A DNA stretch of 25,597 bases from Eimeria necatrix (GCF_000499385.1 NW_013654396.1:1-25597), one strand, 5' to 3'; shown: positions 9,014-20,900, counted from the first letter of the stretch. Notes: generated by a model not told the origin, from the sequence alone. A program made the numbers and translations.

Positions 9014-10470
9014 CGCGACGATGTGGGAACCTAAAAGATACCGCGACGATTTTGCAGCTCTGTTGACAAAGTGGAAGCAAAGCTTTGCTAGAAACAGCAA
9101 TGCGCTTCAATTATGAGTGCATTCCTTTTACTGAACCGCGGACTTTGTGTCAGAGTGCAGATAAATGCAAAGTCACATTTTGTAGCACCATGAGGTTTTC
9201 TCCTATTTCATGCTCCCGCTGAATTGAACTGGTATGCAAAGAATGGCTAAGTCAACCTGAATAAGCCTGCAACGTACCTTAGGCTTCAGAATTTTCAAAT
9301 GCCAGATTTGCCGTTGAATCATTATATTTTGGCCCTAGCTGCAGTAATGGTATTGCGGCCAATTAGTCATTCGGCGAAGTTCACGGTGCAGCGCAAAAGG
9401 CAGCACACGCACATTTATGCGTTCTCTGCAAGTCTCATCCAAACGTCAGGAACGTAGACAAAGCAAACCTAATAGATGCGCCTACAAAAACAAAGCTTTG
9501 CAGCCCTCACCTGATGGCCCGTCAATTACACCGTTCGCTCATTTGTGCCTGTAGTGCGTGTATACTTCAGTTGTTGCTTCACGTTGACATGCTTGCCAAA
9601 GGCTTGAATAGTACAGTGGAGGCAAACTTCGGCGAAGCACTTTGCAACCATTGATGAGATACTCAGTAATGAAAGCAATCTGACATGTGTAGCGAGGCAC
9701 AATTGTCGCGAGAAAGCAGTGGCAGCTCTACCCAGAATATCTATTCTGAAGGATGATTAGGGGTGCTTGGTTTGACATCTGCATGAAATCCATGTAGCTT
9801 GTAGCTCACATGTTTATAATATTTCAAAAAACAAGAATTGCCTTTTCACGTGATCAGATTGAGTCTGTCAAGCAGAGTTTTAGCTCTTTGCAATGCGGTA
9901 GCGAATAGTTTCAGTTGCGAGTTGATTAGACACGCCTATACAATTGATTGAAGAATTATGAAGGCCTTCACGTACGATCTTACCGAATCAAGAGGACGCT
10001 AGAACCAAACTGCCAGTTAGTTCTGCTTTTTTACGCAAGAGATAATCCAATCTGCAATTCTCAGCATAGCATATGGTTTAAATCTAAGCAAACGTCGCAG
10101 CCAACATCACAAGCAGTCGGCATTCTTTCACTTTTTGGCGCGGGAGCGGCACTTTTTGGCGAAACTGTACTTTGTCTGGGGCCATACACGCGATCAATCT
10201 TCACTAGCATAGGGTGCATGGCTTTTTAGAATCGCTAAAATTGCAGATTCAAGTAGCCACTGCGGCAACTCGGGTAAAGATTACTGACAGCAGCGAGGCT
10301 TTATGCAAAAGCAAAAAACTGATTTTGCGTTGTCCCATGGATTCCAGAGAAGTCTACAACCGAACGTTGGTGTTTTGTACCGGAACTTAAGAGCATATTA
10401 AACCCAAAGCACATGGCTAAAAAGCGCCAGCATGGTCACTAGCAAGTCATAAGTAGCAGAGTAAAATGCT
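9014..10470. other. No recognised gene
   Basis: This is mostly stop-rich on both strands. The only frame of note is 9948-10229 plus (93 codons), which encodes no recognisable domain. No repeat shared with the rest of the window was found. Confidence 0.55.
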
Positions 10471-10722
10471 GTGCATGACCACCATAAAGCATACTGTTTG
10501 ATGCGCCTTGGTTACCTCCTCACTGGCAACGTGCCAAGCATAGAGTACATCTATAATGTAATTGCAAAACGCCTTTTTATGAATGACAAAGCGTGTCGGA
10601 TTCCAGCACAATTTTGCGCATTGGCGTCCATTTGCTCGGCGTTTGATGCGGTTGAGACGTACGAGCTGTTAACAAAATGGCAAGCATTTCTCGACAATCT
10701 GCAGGAGGCTGCAGTGCATTGA
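10471..10722 (+). CDS. Candidate exon or small open frame with helical character
   Basis: The open frame follows the TAA at about 10462. The first GTG is at 10471 and the first ATG at 10501 (73 aa from there). The translation is balanced and looks alpha-helical, with hydrophobic residues spaced at 3-4 and a Trp-containing amphipathic end. There is no recognised family. It ends just before duplicate B copy 1. It may be the last exon of a gene or a remnant. Confidence 0.19.
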   Translation: MHDHHKAYCLMRLGYLLTGNVPSIEYIYNVIAKRLFMNDKACRIPAQFCALASICSAFDAVETYELLTKWQAFLDNLQEAAVH

Positions 10723-10759
10723 ACATTCGAAAACATCATATCACATCTCTGGTTGCAAA

Positions 10760-11150
10760 AGTGGCACCATCTTCAAGACGCAGCTGTGCCAGTGTGTGCC
10801 ATCATGTACTTCGAGATGACATGTATTACTAGTGTTCACCAACAAAACGCGGGACGTCAAGAAAAAGCAAAGCAACTCCTAACCCATAAATTCCAGAAAA
10901 GTGGAACGTAGCAGCCAGCAGCTTTATTTCTCCCAAACGTAACAAGTCAATGCACTTCGTGCAACAAACGCCGGTGCGATGATGGCACGCGACATAATGA
11001 AAACCACTAAGCGCATCTAAAACCAGAAGACATGGGCAAACGCATCGAGCCGAGTGCGTTTCAACCATCTCAATACATTTTGGAAGACCTTCGCGGACTA
11101 GGACAAACACAATGAAGCTTCTTCCACTGCAGCAACCGGCGCAGTGTCGG
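10760..11150 (+). repeat. Diverged duplicate B, copy 1
   Basis: This region is homologous to 12150-12505. In the gap-free block 10893-11005 against 12278-12390, 92 of 113 bases are identical by hand count. Within it 30 consecutive bases (10955-10984 and 12340-12369) are invariant. Copy 1 has about 30 extra bases near 11060-11090. Both copies keep a minus-strand frame open in register (11110-10829 here), sharing HHRTGVCCTK. Changes across about 60 aligned codons fall about equally on the three codon positions, which argues against a conserved protein. A further minus frame at 11212-11095 is acidic and exon-like but unassigned. Confidence 0.93.
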
Positions 11151-12149
11151 CGTCAAGGTACTGCTCACCCAATGCTTCAGGCAAGTGCGGCAGCCAATTA
11201 ACTTCTATTATAGCTTGCTACTAGACTTTCAGGTACATACGAAGCCCTCCACGCTCACTGCACCATGAAGCACCCAACTGTTGATAAGGTGGGTCTATCT
11301 ACGGCCGGGGACAAGAATCCAAGCACCAAAGAACTATGCCTCTCCAGATCACATTAAGCAACGTGCTGAATTAGAGCTAATCCACTGTTCTTACAAGGGC
11401 ATCATGTAGCGGAAAAGCTCAGAGACCCAATCTTTTCGAAGCTGGCAAAGGCGACTTGGAATTCGACGGCTCAGTATTTACATAAATATAAGGCTGCATG
11501 TTACGTGCGACTGTCTCAACACATCAGCACACCGTTGTGCCCGGACGTGTACTGAAGCTGTAACTTCATGGAGATATATCGTTTATTTTCATCTTGGAAC
11601 GTTTCGCACTTCATTGGTCAGGATAAAAATCAACATATTTCCGCAATATTATTCCGCTCTCAGAGTGCCGATAACACCAGAGGCAATGCTGCTCACTACA
11701 CGAGCGGCAAAGGCCCAGGCTGAGTCACGCCATTGTACAGCAGGACGTAAGTATCCGACGTGATTGGTGTACACTGTCAGCCCGTATTGAGTACGGGAAG
11801 CGACATCTGGCCGGCTAAACGGTGTGGCTTTGAAGATATCCTTTATGTACTAAACAGTGACCTGCAACAGCAATACGGACATGCAGTCCGAAATGCCACG
11901 CACCGCCTTATCAACAGAGGGCATTCCCTTTAGGCAAATGACATTGATGCTTTAGGCAGCTCACATGTTAACACGTCACCGCTCAAGCATTGCATAATAT
12001 TCTTGTAAGATCAAAATTTACTCCCGAGGTTCATTGGCTCCAATAAAACGCTCATCGCCATGCCCCTTTGTCTTCAGACCACAGGGCTAAGCAGCCATTT
12101 GGCGAAAAATTTTCTCCATGCAACTGATGTCTTCGTGCATCAGAGTAAA
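11151..12149. other. No recognised gene
   Basis: No long open frames are present. On the minus strand a short open stretch near 11480-11400 is followed by GTAAGA, a good match to a donor splice site. No acceptor in matching phase was found downstream. Weak similarity of 11371-11400 to 12745-12775 fits the spacing of duplicate B but is too short to claim. Confidence 0.5.
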
Positions 12150-12505
12150 CGGAGGTCCCTTGCAGAGCAGCCTCCCAATGCATGGCATCATTATCTCGAG
12201 ATTGCATGTAGAACCAGTGTTCACCAGTGCGGCGTCTCCTCCGAAAAAGACGCAAATCAATTCCTAAATCATAAAAGCCAGACAAGCGTAACATAATAGC
12301 TAGCAGTTTTATTTCTTCTAAGCCTAACACGTGAACGCGCTTCGTGCAACAAACGCCGGTGCGATGATGATACGAGAAATAATGAAAATCCCTGAACGCA
12401 GCTAATGGTAAGATATGGGCAAAAACATCTGGCCGAGAAATACCCTCGCGACCTAGGTCAAGCAGAATCGAAGTGGATTCGCTGCAAGTAACAGCACGTT
12501 GCCCA
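12150..12505 (+). repeat. Diverged duplicate B, copy 2
   Basis: This is the second copy of 10760-11150, in direct orientation, offset by about 1385 bases. The minus frame here runs 12510-12052 (152 codons, GTG-type start). It is in register with the copy 1 frame over the shared part. No product is recognised. The plus strand of both copies carries TTTATTTC near the start of the best block, which is AATAAA on the minus strand. That could be an old polyadenylation signal. Confidence 0.93.
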
Positions 12506-13930
12506 CGCACGATCTTATGAAAAAGCTTATTGAGAGCTAGTGATCATGTTAGAACAATGGGCGCCAACAGAAAAGCGTCGTTTTTGTCCAGTTTACCCAG
12601 CCCATTAATTAAAAATAGCTTATCATCGAAGTCTTCATTATTTTTTCCTGTGCTGTTTTCAACTCTGTCAGACGGAAGCTGCTACTAGGTTGTGGGAAGC
12701 GGCATACAAGCTTGGCAAGCAGCGTCGATACTGCATCTTATAAAACAAGGGCTAATCCATTATGAAGTCCAGCGAGAGCACTGGCTAGCCGTCTTCATGG
12801 GCTTTGCTCCTGAAAGTTCAAATCAAAGATACATGGGGGAAAAGTGCAAGGGTGAAGCGAATTGCGTTTGGAGCTAGAGGGACAAAGTCACTAGACAAAC
12901 AGCATCGGGCAAAAAGCTTAGTCAACACTGGCAAAAGAGTTCGCCTTCGACTTCAGGAACGGAAAGTTATTTTGCGTGCCGTTAAAGCCGCGTGCTGACT
13001 ACACATAAATATCAACTAATGCAGCGTGGCATATCAAGCGCAAATCAACACCAATGTTCATATGCAGCCTCATTTACGGCGCTCAACAAAAATAAACTTT
13101 TCGAATGGTTTTCCATTTTCTCTCTCACAGTGACGACATTTGTTGAGCAAAAGCGTTGATGGTAATACTCCTTTCCTGACACTGGTACGGTGTATAGAAG
13201 CTTACTATATTGCGCCGCGCTAAAGTGCAGCATGCACTCTGCACAGCGCACCTCTGTGATCAGCTTACCCTGCTTTCAAGAGTACGAGCTTTTGCTTCAT
13301 AAAGGAGCTTTGTATTTTCCCCATCACCGTGCATTCACCCCGAATTATGCTCCCTGGCATTCTACAAGATGTATGCATCTGAGGAGAGTAACACTGTCGA
13401 ATGATGCGGAACAACCACAAAGGATCTCGTACATTGAAACCCACGACTTTGCAATTGAAATGAATTAACTTACAGCCTGCAGCGTTGCATTGAAAGTGTA
13501 GCGACATGTGTACGGACCTTTGGTGGAAGTGTTTGAGAGCACATATTTTCAGCGACGCGGAAAATCCGTCTACAATCGCACGTGCACTGATGAGGCCAGC
13601 ATCAATTCCTCCTTATCTGTTTCCTTTCTAGGAGCATGAGCGTATGCTAAAAATGTTGGAATATCAAGAATAGCGTCCGTGTAATTAGCATTGGAGGAAC
13701 AGGGCGTTTCAATAAGCAGAGCTCTTTAAATATGATTTTCCAGAACAGGTCTGCGCAAGCAGAGACAAAACTGAATAGCTATATGCCACCAAACATGGGC
13801 TATGCAGCATTGGGAAAGCTTTGCAAACTTTTAACTGACGATTAATCATAATTTTCAACTGCATCACTCGGCAAAACCATGATTTGGAAGAAGCTTGGGA
13901 GCCTGCACTTAACGTCGATGGGACTTCAAT
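12506..13930. other. No recognised gene
   Basis: Short frames occur on both strands, such as 12804-12998 plus and 13190-13468 plus, with a minus frame over the latter. None has a recognisable domain. Confidence 0.55.
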
Positions 13931-14016
13931 ACGCTGAATGCGAGTATGCGGCCAACGTTACCAAGGCACATAATGGTGGATAGAGGCGTTTCATCCAATA
14001 TGCATTGTATTGGCTG
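13931..14016 (+). repeat. 86-bp tandem duplication, unit 1
   Basis: This unit is followed immediately by a second copy at 14017-14102 with 83 of 86 bases identical. It contains a perfect 6-bp stem (CCAATA at 13995-14000, TATTGG at 14008-14013) with loop TGCATTG. Two units only. The high identity makes this the youngest duplication in the window apart from the edge inverted repeat. Confidence 0.98.
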
Positions 14017-14102
14017 ACGCTGAAACCGAGTATGCGGCCAACGTTACCAAGGCACATAATGGTGGATAGAGGCATTTCATCCAATATGCATTGTATTGGC
14101 TG
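14017..14102 (+). repeat. 86-bp tandem duplication, unit 2
   Basis: This is the second unit, with three mismatches to unit 1: two adjacent-region changes near 14025 and one in the middle. The stem-loop is conserved exactly (14081-14099). Eighty-six is not a multiple of three, so it would shift any frame running through it. Confidence 0.98.
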
Positions 14103-15273
14103 AGCGCATCATGAGCTACTCGAATTCGAATTGGCAAGCAAACGCGGGGCGAGGTAGAGTGACCTTATTAGTGCGCTGCGAACATCTTCGGCCTATATTA
14201 AATGCAGACGTGGAATAATATATGTCAGCTAGGAGGCAGTGCGAAGACTAGTGCTTGACCAAGTCATATATCAGGGACCAGACGCCTTTCACAAGATTGC
14301 GAGGGAAACAAAACAATAGCCAACCGGAAAAAACCATTGACGATGATGCACTCCTTCCAAAGTGTCCTGAGCAAACTTCAGGAAAACGAAGAGCGCAAAT
14401 AATATATCCCTGTGGCCACAGACAGAAAAACGCACAAGCTGGATATGGCGACGGCCAGCCGACTAAGTTACAATGCGAATCTTCAATCTGATGGCACTCT
14501 AAACGACCCCTGAATATGTTTGTTTCTCAACATTTTTTGCAATGACTCCTAGTCGGTGTGTTCTCTCACTTCTACATTCTATATAAGCCGACATCTTCGC
14601 AACGCACATATTTAGAAGCTCAAATACGTCTGCCGACCAAAATTTTTTACAACGCCAGAGGAAACAAGGATAATGCGCAACACAAATTGATGCGGTCACA
14701 ATTTCCCGCTCACTAACTGAAAATATGAGGCCTTGTTGTTGCCTGCATAGATTTGATCGCACGAGACTCCAGAGAGTACACTACTTTCATCCTCCCATGC
14801 TTCAATCACCGTTCAGCGACCCCGCATACCAACTCCTGTTAAGCGGGCTTTGCAGCGGCCATCAGCCATGGCTTTTCTATTTAGATTCCGGCGTCAAGCA
14901 TACACCACTGGCATGTCAGTGTGAAGCACAAAAGGACGGTCGTGTAAGAAGCGTAAAACAGGCTCTAAATATTCAACGGTACTGCGAGTAGTTGGGCTAT
15001 ATATATCACGCTGGGCGCAAAAGGAGGAACAAATATATGAAAGGCTAGCTGCACAACATGGAGGTAAGCGCCTGCTAGTCGAGATGCCACGCCACCAAAT
15101 TGCTGCTTTTTCTACAAGGTGATCGCAATGCTTCGAAGTTTCCCTTACACACTTCACACACAGATAGAGGGAAAAGCGATATCAATTGCAATCGCGTAGT
15201 GACATTAAGGCTGTAAGGAAGCAACTGCATGCAGATTGAGGTGCGGTGATTCTACAATCTGAACCACTCAACC
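14103..15273. other. No recognised gene
   Basis: A hydrophilic plus frame at 14255-14491 (78 codons, no internal ATG) lies in an A+C-rich patch. Frames at 14725-14991 plus and 15157-14894 minus overlap each other. No domain is recognised. Confidence 0.5.
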
Positions 15274-15534
15274 ATGTTATTCTGTTCCAAGCAGTACTGT
15301 CAACAAATAAGGCTTTCCACGACAATTTACTATTCTAGCAGTGGACCCATCACACGCATCAGCTTGATGGTTCTTTCGGTTGCAAAATATATGATTCTCG
15401 CCTCGACATACCTGCACTGCTTCTTTAAGACAGTGTTGTTGCGGATCTCTGAAGGCCTTCCGTTTGAAGGTACTTTGAGTAGGTATGCTTGTGCTGGAGC
15501 TTTGCTTCTTAACATTTTTGCTAGTAAAGCATGA
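15274..15534 (+). CDS. Small ATG frame with hydrophobic segments, unknown function
   Basis: This is an 86-aa frame from an ATG with A at -3. Residues about 29-55 are hydrophobic and could be one membrane segment. A second hydrophobic stretch lies near the C-terminus (CAGALLLNIF). Two minus-strand frames also cover this DNA. No family is recognised, and T-rich sequence readily yields such chance hydrophobic frames. Confidence 0.15.
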   Translation: MLFCSKQYCQQIRLSTTIYYSSSGPITRISLMVLSVAKYMILASTYLHCFFKTVLLRISEGLPFEGTLSRYACAGALLLNIFASKA

Positions 15535-15959
15535 ATTATATTTTGGTCGAACGCTCATTTTTTTTATTCAGCAACGCCCTTCACTGTGTAATCGTGAATT
15601 TCCACGTGCTGCCTGGTGTCCGGCAGGCATCTAATTATGATAAAGCACTTTCACGTAACATAGACACTATAATTTGATGCCTGTCCGACTCTAAAGTGAT
15701 TTGGGAACAATATGTACAATCAGCTTGCTTATGTGGCCTCGCGCGGGGGCTAAACGCGGTATTAATCTGCAGGCCTTGGACCGTTCTGAACCATGCCGGG
15801 ATTTCTTGCCATTATTAGCGTACAAGCTGTACTAGTCAATAGGAGCACTTTCTTTTGCGCCCCTGCGTTAAGAGGCGTCGTGCCAAATGTCCCTCTCACT
15901 ATAGTACGTAGATGCAACACTAATTGTAAAACATTCGCAGAGACAATATTTTTAAAAGT
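15535..15959. other. No recognised gene
   Basis: This contains the longest homopolymer seen (8 T from about 15559). A plus frame 15793-16260 (155 codons from an ATG) begins here and runs into duplicate C. Its C-terminal half is made of duplicate sequence, and in copy 2 the matching frame is not preserved. I do not call it as a gene. Confidence 0.45.
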
Positions 15960-16601
15960 GAATCGGTTCGAGCATGCAAAATTGTTAAACACCGAACAGT
16001 GCTTAATATTCCAAAAACCCACGACCTTCCAGATACATTGTAGCCCATCATACAAGAGCAAACATCATCAGCAGTACACCTCTCAATCGGTGGATTCCCG
16101 CTTCTTCTGGCGCAACTCTGCAACAGTCCACTCCAAGAGCTTTCCACATTGTCCAAAGGCCGCCCGGACCGAGCCAAAAACTAAAGCACGCTCTCTTCGC
16201 AGGACTAAGTGTCCTCTCCCAAGAACAACCAACTTTTTTCAAGATCCAAGCAAATCGTAAAAGTTAGTGTCATGGCAAGGCTGCGGGCATTGATGCATTC
16301 CGATCTGCAGCGAGAGTGAACCCACCAGAGACATGTCTCATAATTGAGCAGCTTGATTATCATATTTACACCAAATGTGTCCGCATGCACTCACTGACTT
16401 GAACATGCACAGCGTGAACCACTAGGAGCCTCTAAGGCATTAAAGCTTCTCTAGTCTCTTTTGCTGTATGGAAGCACTGTTGAAGTGTACAACCCTGTTA
16501 TTTCCTGGGTCTAGTTTTCGGGCTCTAAAATGCTCACAAGCTTCATTGTTCCAGATGTTCACATTTAGCTCTCGCTAGAATGAGCTGATTATCTTCATCC
16601 G
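15960..16601 (+). repeat. Diverged duplicate C, copy 1
   Basis: This region is homologous to 17277-17921. Over 16021-16140 against 17338-17457, 106 of 120 bases are identical by hand count. Similarity continues with small indels to about 16601. Three minus-strand frames and one plus frame are open in parts of this copy. One minus frame contains MLLYDGLQC and another CSCMMGYNV. These are different frames of the same bases and cannot all be coding. Indels that are not multiples of three disrupt the shared frames. Confidence 0.96.
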
Positions 16602-17276
16602 TACTATTATTGTTTATCATATAATATGTTCCGCGACAGATTTTCAGTGCGTTTCTACATACACGTTTTGGCGTGGCGGGAACATGCAGCAAGGGGGCAT
16701 TCCACTTCACGTTAAGTACCCTGAATTTTTGGCTCAGCAGCTGTGCAATCAAATTTCGGTTGTTGTGTCATTACGGACTCATTTTTAGACTTACTATCTG
16801 TTTTAGAAGTCACATGTGCGCTAGCTATACATGAGCATTTTGAAGGGTAGTGACATCCAAGCGCTACCAAGAAAACAATGCTTCTCGACTATTTCTGGAT
16901 GGTTCTTGCCGCACCATGAAACGTCCGGTCAATCGTGCAGCGCTTTTCCGCGTACTGTCTTTTGGTGAATGATTCTTGAGCAGATATTGGAGTTTATGTT
17001 TGACGTACTTGTCTGTGCAGGAAAGTCCTAAACGCAGGTAGGGCTTCATCAGTGCGCTTCTTACTAACGGAGTGTCCTCAGAGCACTTTCGCTGAAATGA
17101 ATAATGAATGTAGACGTAGTCTTTATTTGCTTCAATAAAGAAATAACTCTTTGAATTCGAAAGTAGATTTCGTTAGCAATGAGCGTTTCAACCAATTTGT
17201 ACCAGTCTAGACACCCTGTGAACTCCGAGTCAATCACAGAGTTAGACAGAATATAGTAAAAGGCTTTTGGCACAAG
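16602..17276. other. Spacer between the duplicate C copies; no recognised gene
   Basis: It contains only short minus-strand frames (16752-16543 and 17049-16864). Whether the duplicate C similarity extends weakly into this spacer could not be decided by eye. Confidence 0.5.
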
Positions 17277-17921
17277 TAGCCGCCTCGAGTGTGCAAAATT
17301 GTTGAACACCGGACAGTGACAAATATTCCAAAAACCCACGAGCTTCCAAACACATTGTAGCCCATCATACAAGAGCAAACATCATTAGCAGCATACTTCT
17401 CAATAGGTGGTTTCTCACTTGTTCTGGCGCAGCTCTGCAACAGTCCACTCCGAGAGCAGTCCACATTGTCCGACATTGTCCGAAGACCGACCAGTCCGAG
17501 TCAAAAGCTAAAGCATGCTGTCCTCGCAGGACTATGTGTCCTCTTCCAACAACAGCCAAATTCTTTCAAGAGCCAAGCAAATCCCAAAAGTTAATATCAA
17601 GGCAAGGCTGCGGGCATTAATGCATTTTGAATTGGAACCACCTCAGACAGGTCTCGTAGTTGCGTATGCTGGTTATTGTATTTACACCAAATGTGTCCGC
17701 ATGCACTCACTGCCTTGAACACCATGCATGGCGCGAACCACTAGGACTCGCTGAGGCATTAAAGCACCTCAAGTCGTTTTTGTTTAATGAAAGCACCGTT
17801 GAAGTGTTATATTTCGGAAATACTATGGGTCTATTTTTCGAGCTTTTACAATGCTCACAATCTTCATCGTTTCCAATGTTTCACATTAATCGCTAGATAA
17901 TACAAGGAGGTAATCTTCGTC
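17277..17921 (+). repeat. Diverged duplicate C, copy 2
   Basis: This is a direct copy of 15960-16601, offset by about 1317 bases. It carries a 10-bp tandem duplication at 17463-17482 that copy 1 lacks. It has several other small indels near 17640-17660 and 17720-17730. The stretch ending at 17705 (ACACCAAATGTGTCCGCATG) is almost unchanged from copy 1. No gene is recognised. Confidence 0.96.
17463..17482 (+). repeat. 10-bp tandem duplication inside duplicate C copy 2
   Basis: ACATTGTCCG is present twice in a row here and once at the corresponding place in copy 1 (near 16146). It is a replication-slippage type insertion that arose after the copies separated. It breaks the reading frame relative to copy 1. 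Confidence 0.95.
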
Positions 17922-20900
17922 TGCAACGTCGAATTATGCTTAGTTCGCTGCAGCATACAGCTAGGCTTATGAGATTACGTTTTGCACATGAAGTTGTACT
18001 TTGCTTTGGGACGCCCCTAGAGTTGTGCGCGCACTATCTGAGCAATCATTAGTAAACGAAGTGATGCATTTTCCGTGCTGTATTTTCAGGACAACCTGCG
18101 CATCCACATTTTCCTCTGTGCCCTTAATTTTAATATCATGCACTATAAACAGTCATATTTACTAGTCCTAAGACGGCAATGAGGCCGTCACAAGCACGAT
18201 ACGCAGGTATATCAAGACTCTGTAGTAGCAAAGTGTTTTGAATAGGCAGTCACTGCATAGCAGTCACACCACTGCCGTTGATGCGTGCATATGCACAGGA
18301 AATGGAGTTGTTGCTGAGGTGAATCGCTTCACATGCTTCCTGCCTCCATAACAAGATCATGTGCTTTGTAATGCAAAGGTTTAAGTGATATACTTTGCGG
18401 AGTGTCCGTTTTCGGCAGCTTTCATCGGTTAGCTGCTATCCCGTTTGATGCAAAAGCACTAATTTCTGCTGTTGCAGTAAGAAGCGCGCCAATTTTAAGG
18501 CCCTCATGCTCTGTTACAATCTGCTGTTGAAAATATTACAATGAGAGGCAGTGCAGTCTGACTAAAAAGGTGTTTTGCCTTATTGGAGCAGATAGCAGCG
18601 TCACATCTTGCTTGGCCTATGCCGTCCCAAAAAAGCCTGCATGATGCATATGTAGGTTTCCCTGCATACTGAGTCAATGATTTTGTGCAACCCGAACACA
18701 CGTTCCGGTATGGCGTATGAATAGATTAGGGCGCCTATGTTCAAGCTGATAATACCTGCTTCATCACATTCCAGAATCGCCCTTCAGCAGCACGCGAGGA
18801 ATAACAACTTATATATGTTTTCACACGCGATGCATGAAACTCCTGAGACTAAAAGAGTAGCCGCGAACTGTCTGTACATTCGTCAAGTATTGTATCTAAA
18901 CGTGGCTGTCCTCATATGCTAGAACCGTTCCAAACACAACAACAAGTGGAAATTAGATGGATATCGAGATTGCACACATAAGATCGCCTAGCAAATCAGG
19001 CACTGAGAGCTAAGCGCACCATCTGTAGGCAACAACCATGTGGCAAGAATATGTGGGCGTAAGTTTTGAATGGATTACAGGCCGTCATGATGTCAAAATG
19101 TGCATTCTTGGACGAAGGTAGTTGTTAGCTAGAAGCTACAATGAACGAGATTCCAAATTTTAGTCGCTCATACAAATAAATGTAGAAGCTAGGTTCCGGA
19201 TAAAATACAGTTAAAAGCATTGACTTCCGCCTTAAAATAATTTGCACACTTCAACAAGACGTTACACTTAATATCCCTTTTAATCTTAATAGGTCGAAGC
19301 TTGCGATCAACAGATAATCTGGTACAGACCCCCCAAAACGTGGCAGTTTTATGGCCTCTAGACGCACCAAAACGGTTTTAAACGCATTGCAGGCAGCTAC
19401 ATATCGACGCAAACACACACTTGGGGGAATAAGCACCCTGAGTCTATTGTATGAAACCCCTCCAGAACTAAAAGTAGAGCAGCTTGTTTCCCAACGAACG
19501 CGAACGTGAGCAGCGCCTCGATGCTTGTGTCAACTCATGAACGCGTTCAGCAATCACGAACCAACTCATATGCAAAAAATATGTGATGCGAATCACCTGC
19601 GAGAAGTTTGTTCCACACCAGCACCACTTCGCATTTATTGCGATTATTCCTGAGAAGCCGGGGAAGAAACAGCACCGCATGGCAAGAGGTTTAACTTCAG
19701 CAGACTGGCGCCAATGGCAACACGAGGTGGGATAAAATAATTTCTGCAATCTCCGAAGATCTAACGTCGTGGACAGCAGCTAGCGCAAGCACAAGCGCAG
19801 AGCCTGAACGTATTTTCTGAGCATCATTTGATATGTGTAAGGTCAGAAAATGTCACAATTTCCTGCAGCACACTTGCTAGTCCTATTTTTAAGGCATGAC
19901 AGCCACATCTTTCTAGCCTCAAAAGCTGCCGCTTGAGCCCAACGCTCTAATCGGAAGGCGTATTTAAAATTTTTTTCAATATATACGCATTTTTTGAACG
20001 AATGGGCATGCAGATTTCTAGCTTCGCGGGTGCATGTATTGTTCTTAACTATTAGACAGAATGAGCATGCTCAGCATTTGAAAAGCAATTTAGGCGAACG
20101 TTAAGTTCTCATAGCACGCATGAGAGTGGTCTTTTGTGAGCGCTTAATTTTATCGATGTTCCTCACCAAGGACGCACACATCACATGGCAATAAAATGCC
20201 GAAGCAGTGCAATTCAATATTGGCGGAAAGTTCCCGCATTATTTAAGCCATTGAGAAGAAGACGCTTGCATGCACTAAAACTCATTAGAAGCAGTCGAAC
20301 GCGAGTAAGAAAGTAATGATTTTATAGCCAAGCCAGTAAAACCAGTGCAAGACGCACAAGACGATTCGTTTCGAAAACTGCAAATCAAAGGTTTTTTTCA
20401 AGCTTGACTTACATTCTTCAAACGCCAACACGGTCACAATGGTCACTTGTTTCACCAGGCAGACACATGTTTAAGTAGCAACTAGTAATTTAGTGTGCAG
20501 AAGAGTGTGCCGCTTAAACCTTCACCTCACAGAGTTCCATGAAAACAAGCTTGACGGGAAAGCATCTATTGATGGCCTTCTAGCCTTGGGAATTGTTCAA
20601 ATGTTGACGTAAGGCAAGTATTATATTCCCTGTGCACGCCTCATGCGTATCCAGCCAATACGACTACCAGCATGCTCCTGTTTTGGTTTGTCAATTAAAC
20701 CTGGCACGTTTGCGTTGGCCAGAGCTAAATGATTGCGCAGATGGGCCTTTTTCCTCGCGATACTCGCGGAGCCGAATTGCCTGAAGTTACGAAGGCCGCA
20801 ACTGCATCGATAATCGTTGCACGCAGCGTTTTGTGCGTGAGAGGCCTAAATGTTTGTTTTCGAAATAGCGTCAACTGGACTCAAAGCAATGTACATGAGT

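Noticed and set aside
10829..11110. Protein family shared by both duplicate B copies (HHRTGVCCTK)
   Set aside because: Substitutions are not concentrated at third codon positions, so the shared frame is better explained by nucleotide homology.
11218..11480. Two-exon minus-strand gene joined by GTAAGA donor and a downstream TAG acceptor
   Set aside because: The codon phases at donor and possible acceptors do not match without hitting a stop.
13931..14102. CRISPR-like array
   Set aside because: The two units are directly adjacent with no spacer between them, and only two copies exist.
15793..16260. 155-codon plus-strand ATG frame as a gene
   Set aside because: Much of it is duplicate C sequence. 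The equivalent plus frame in copy 2 is disrupted by indels, and minus-strand frames over the same bases read equally well.
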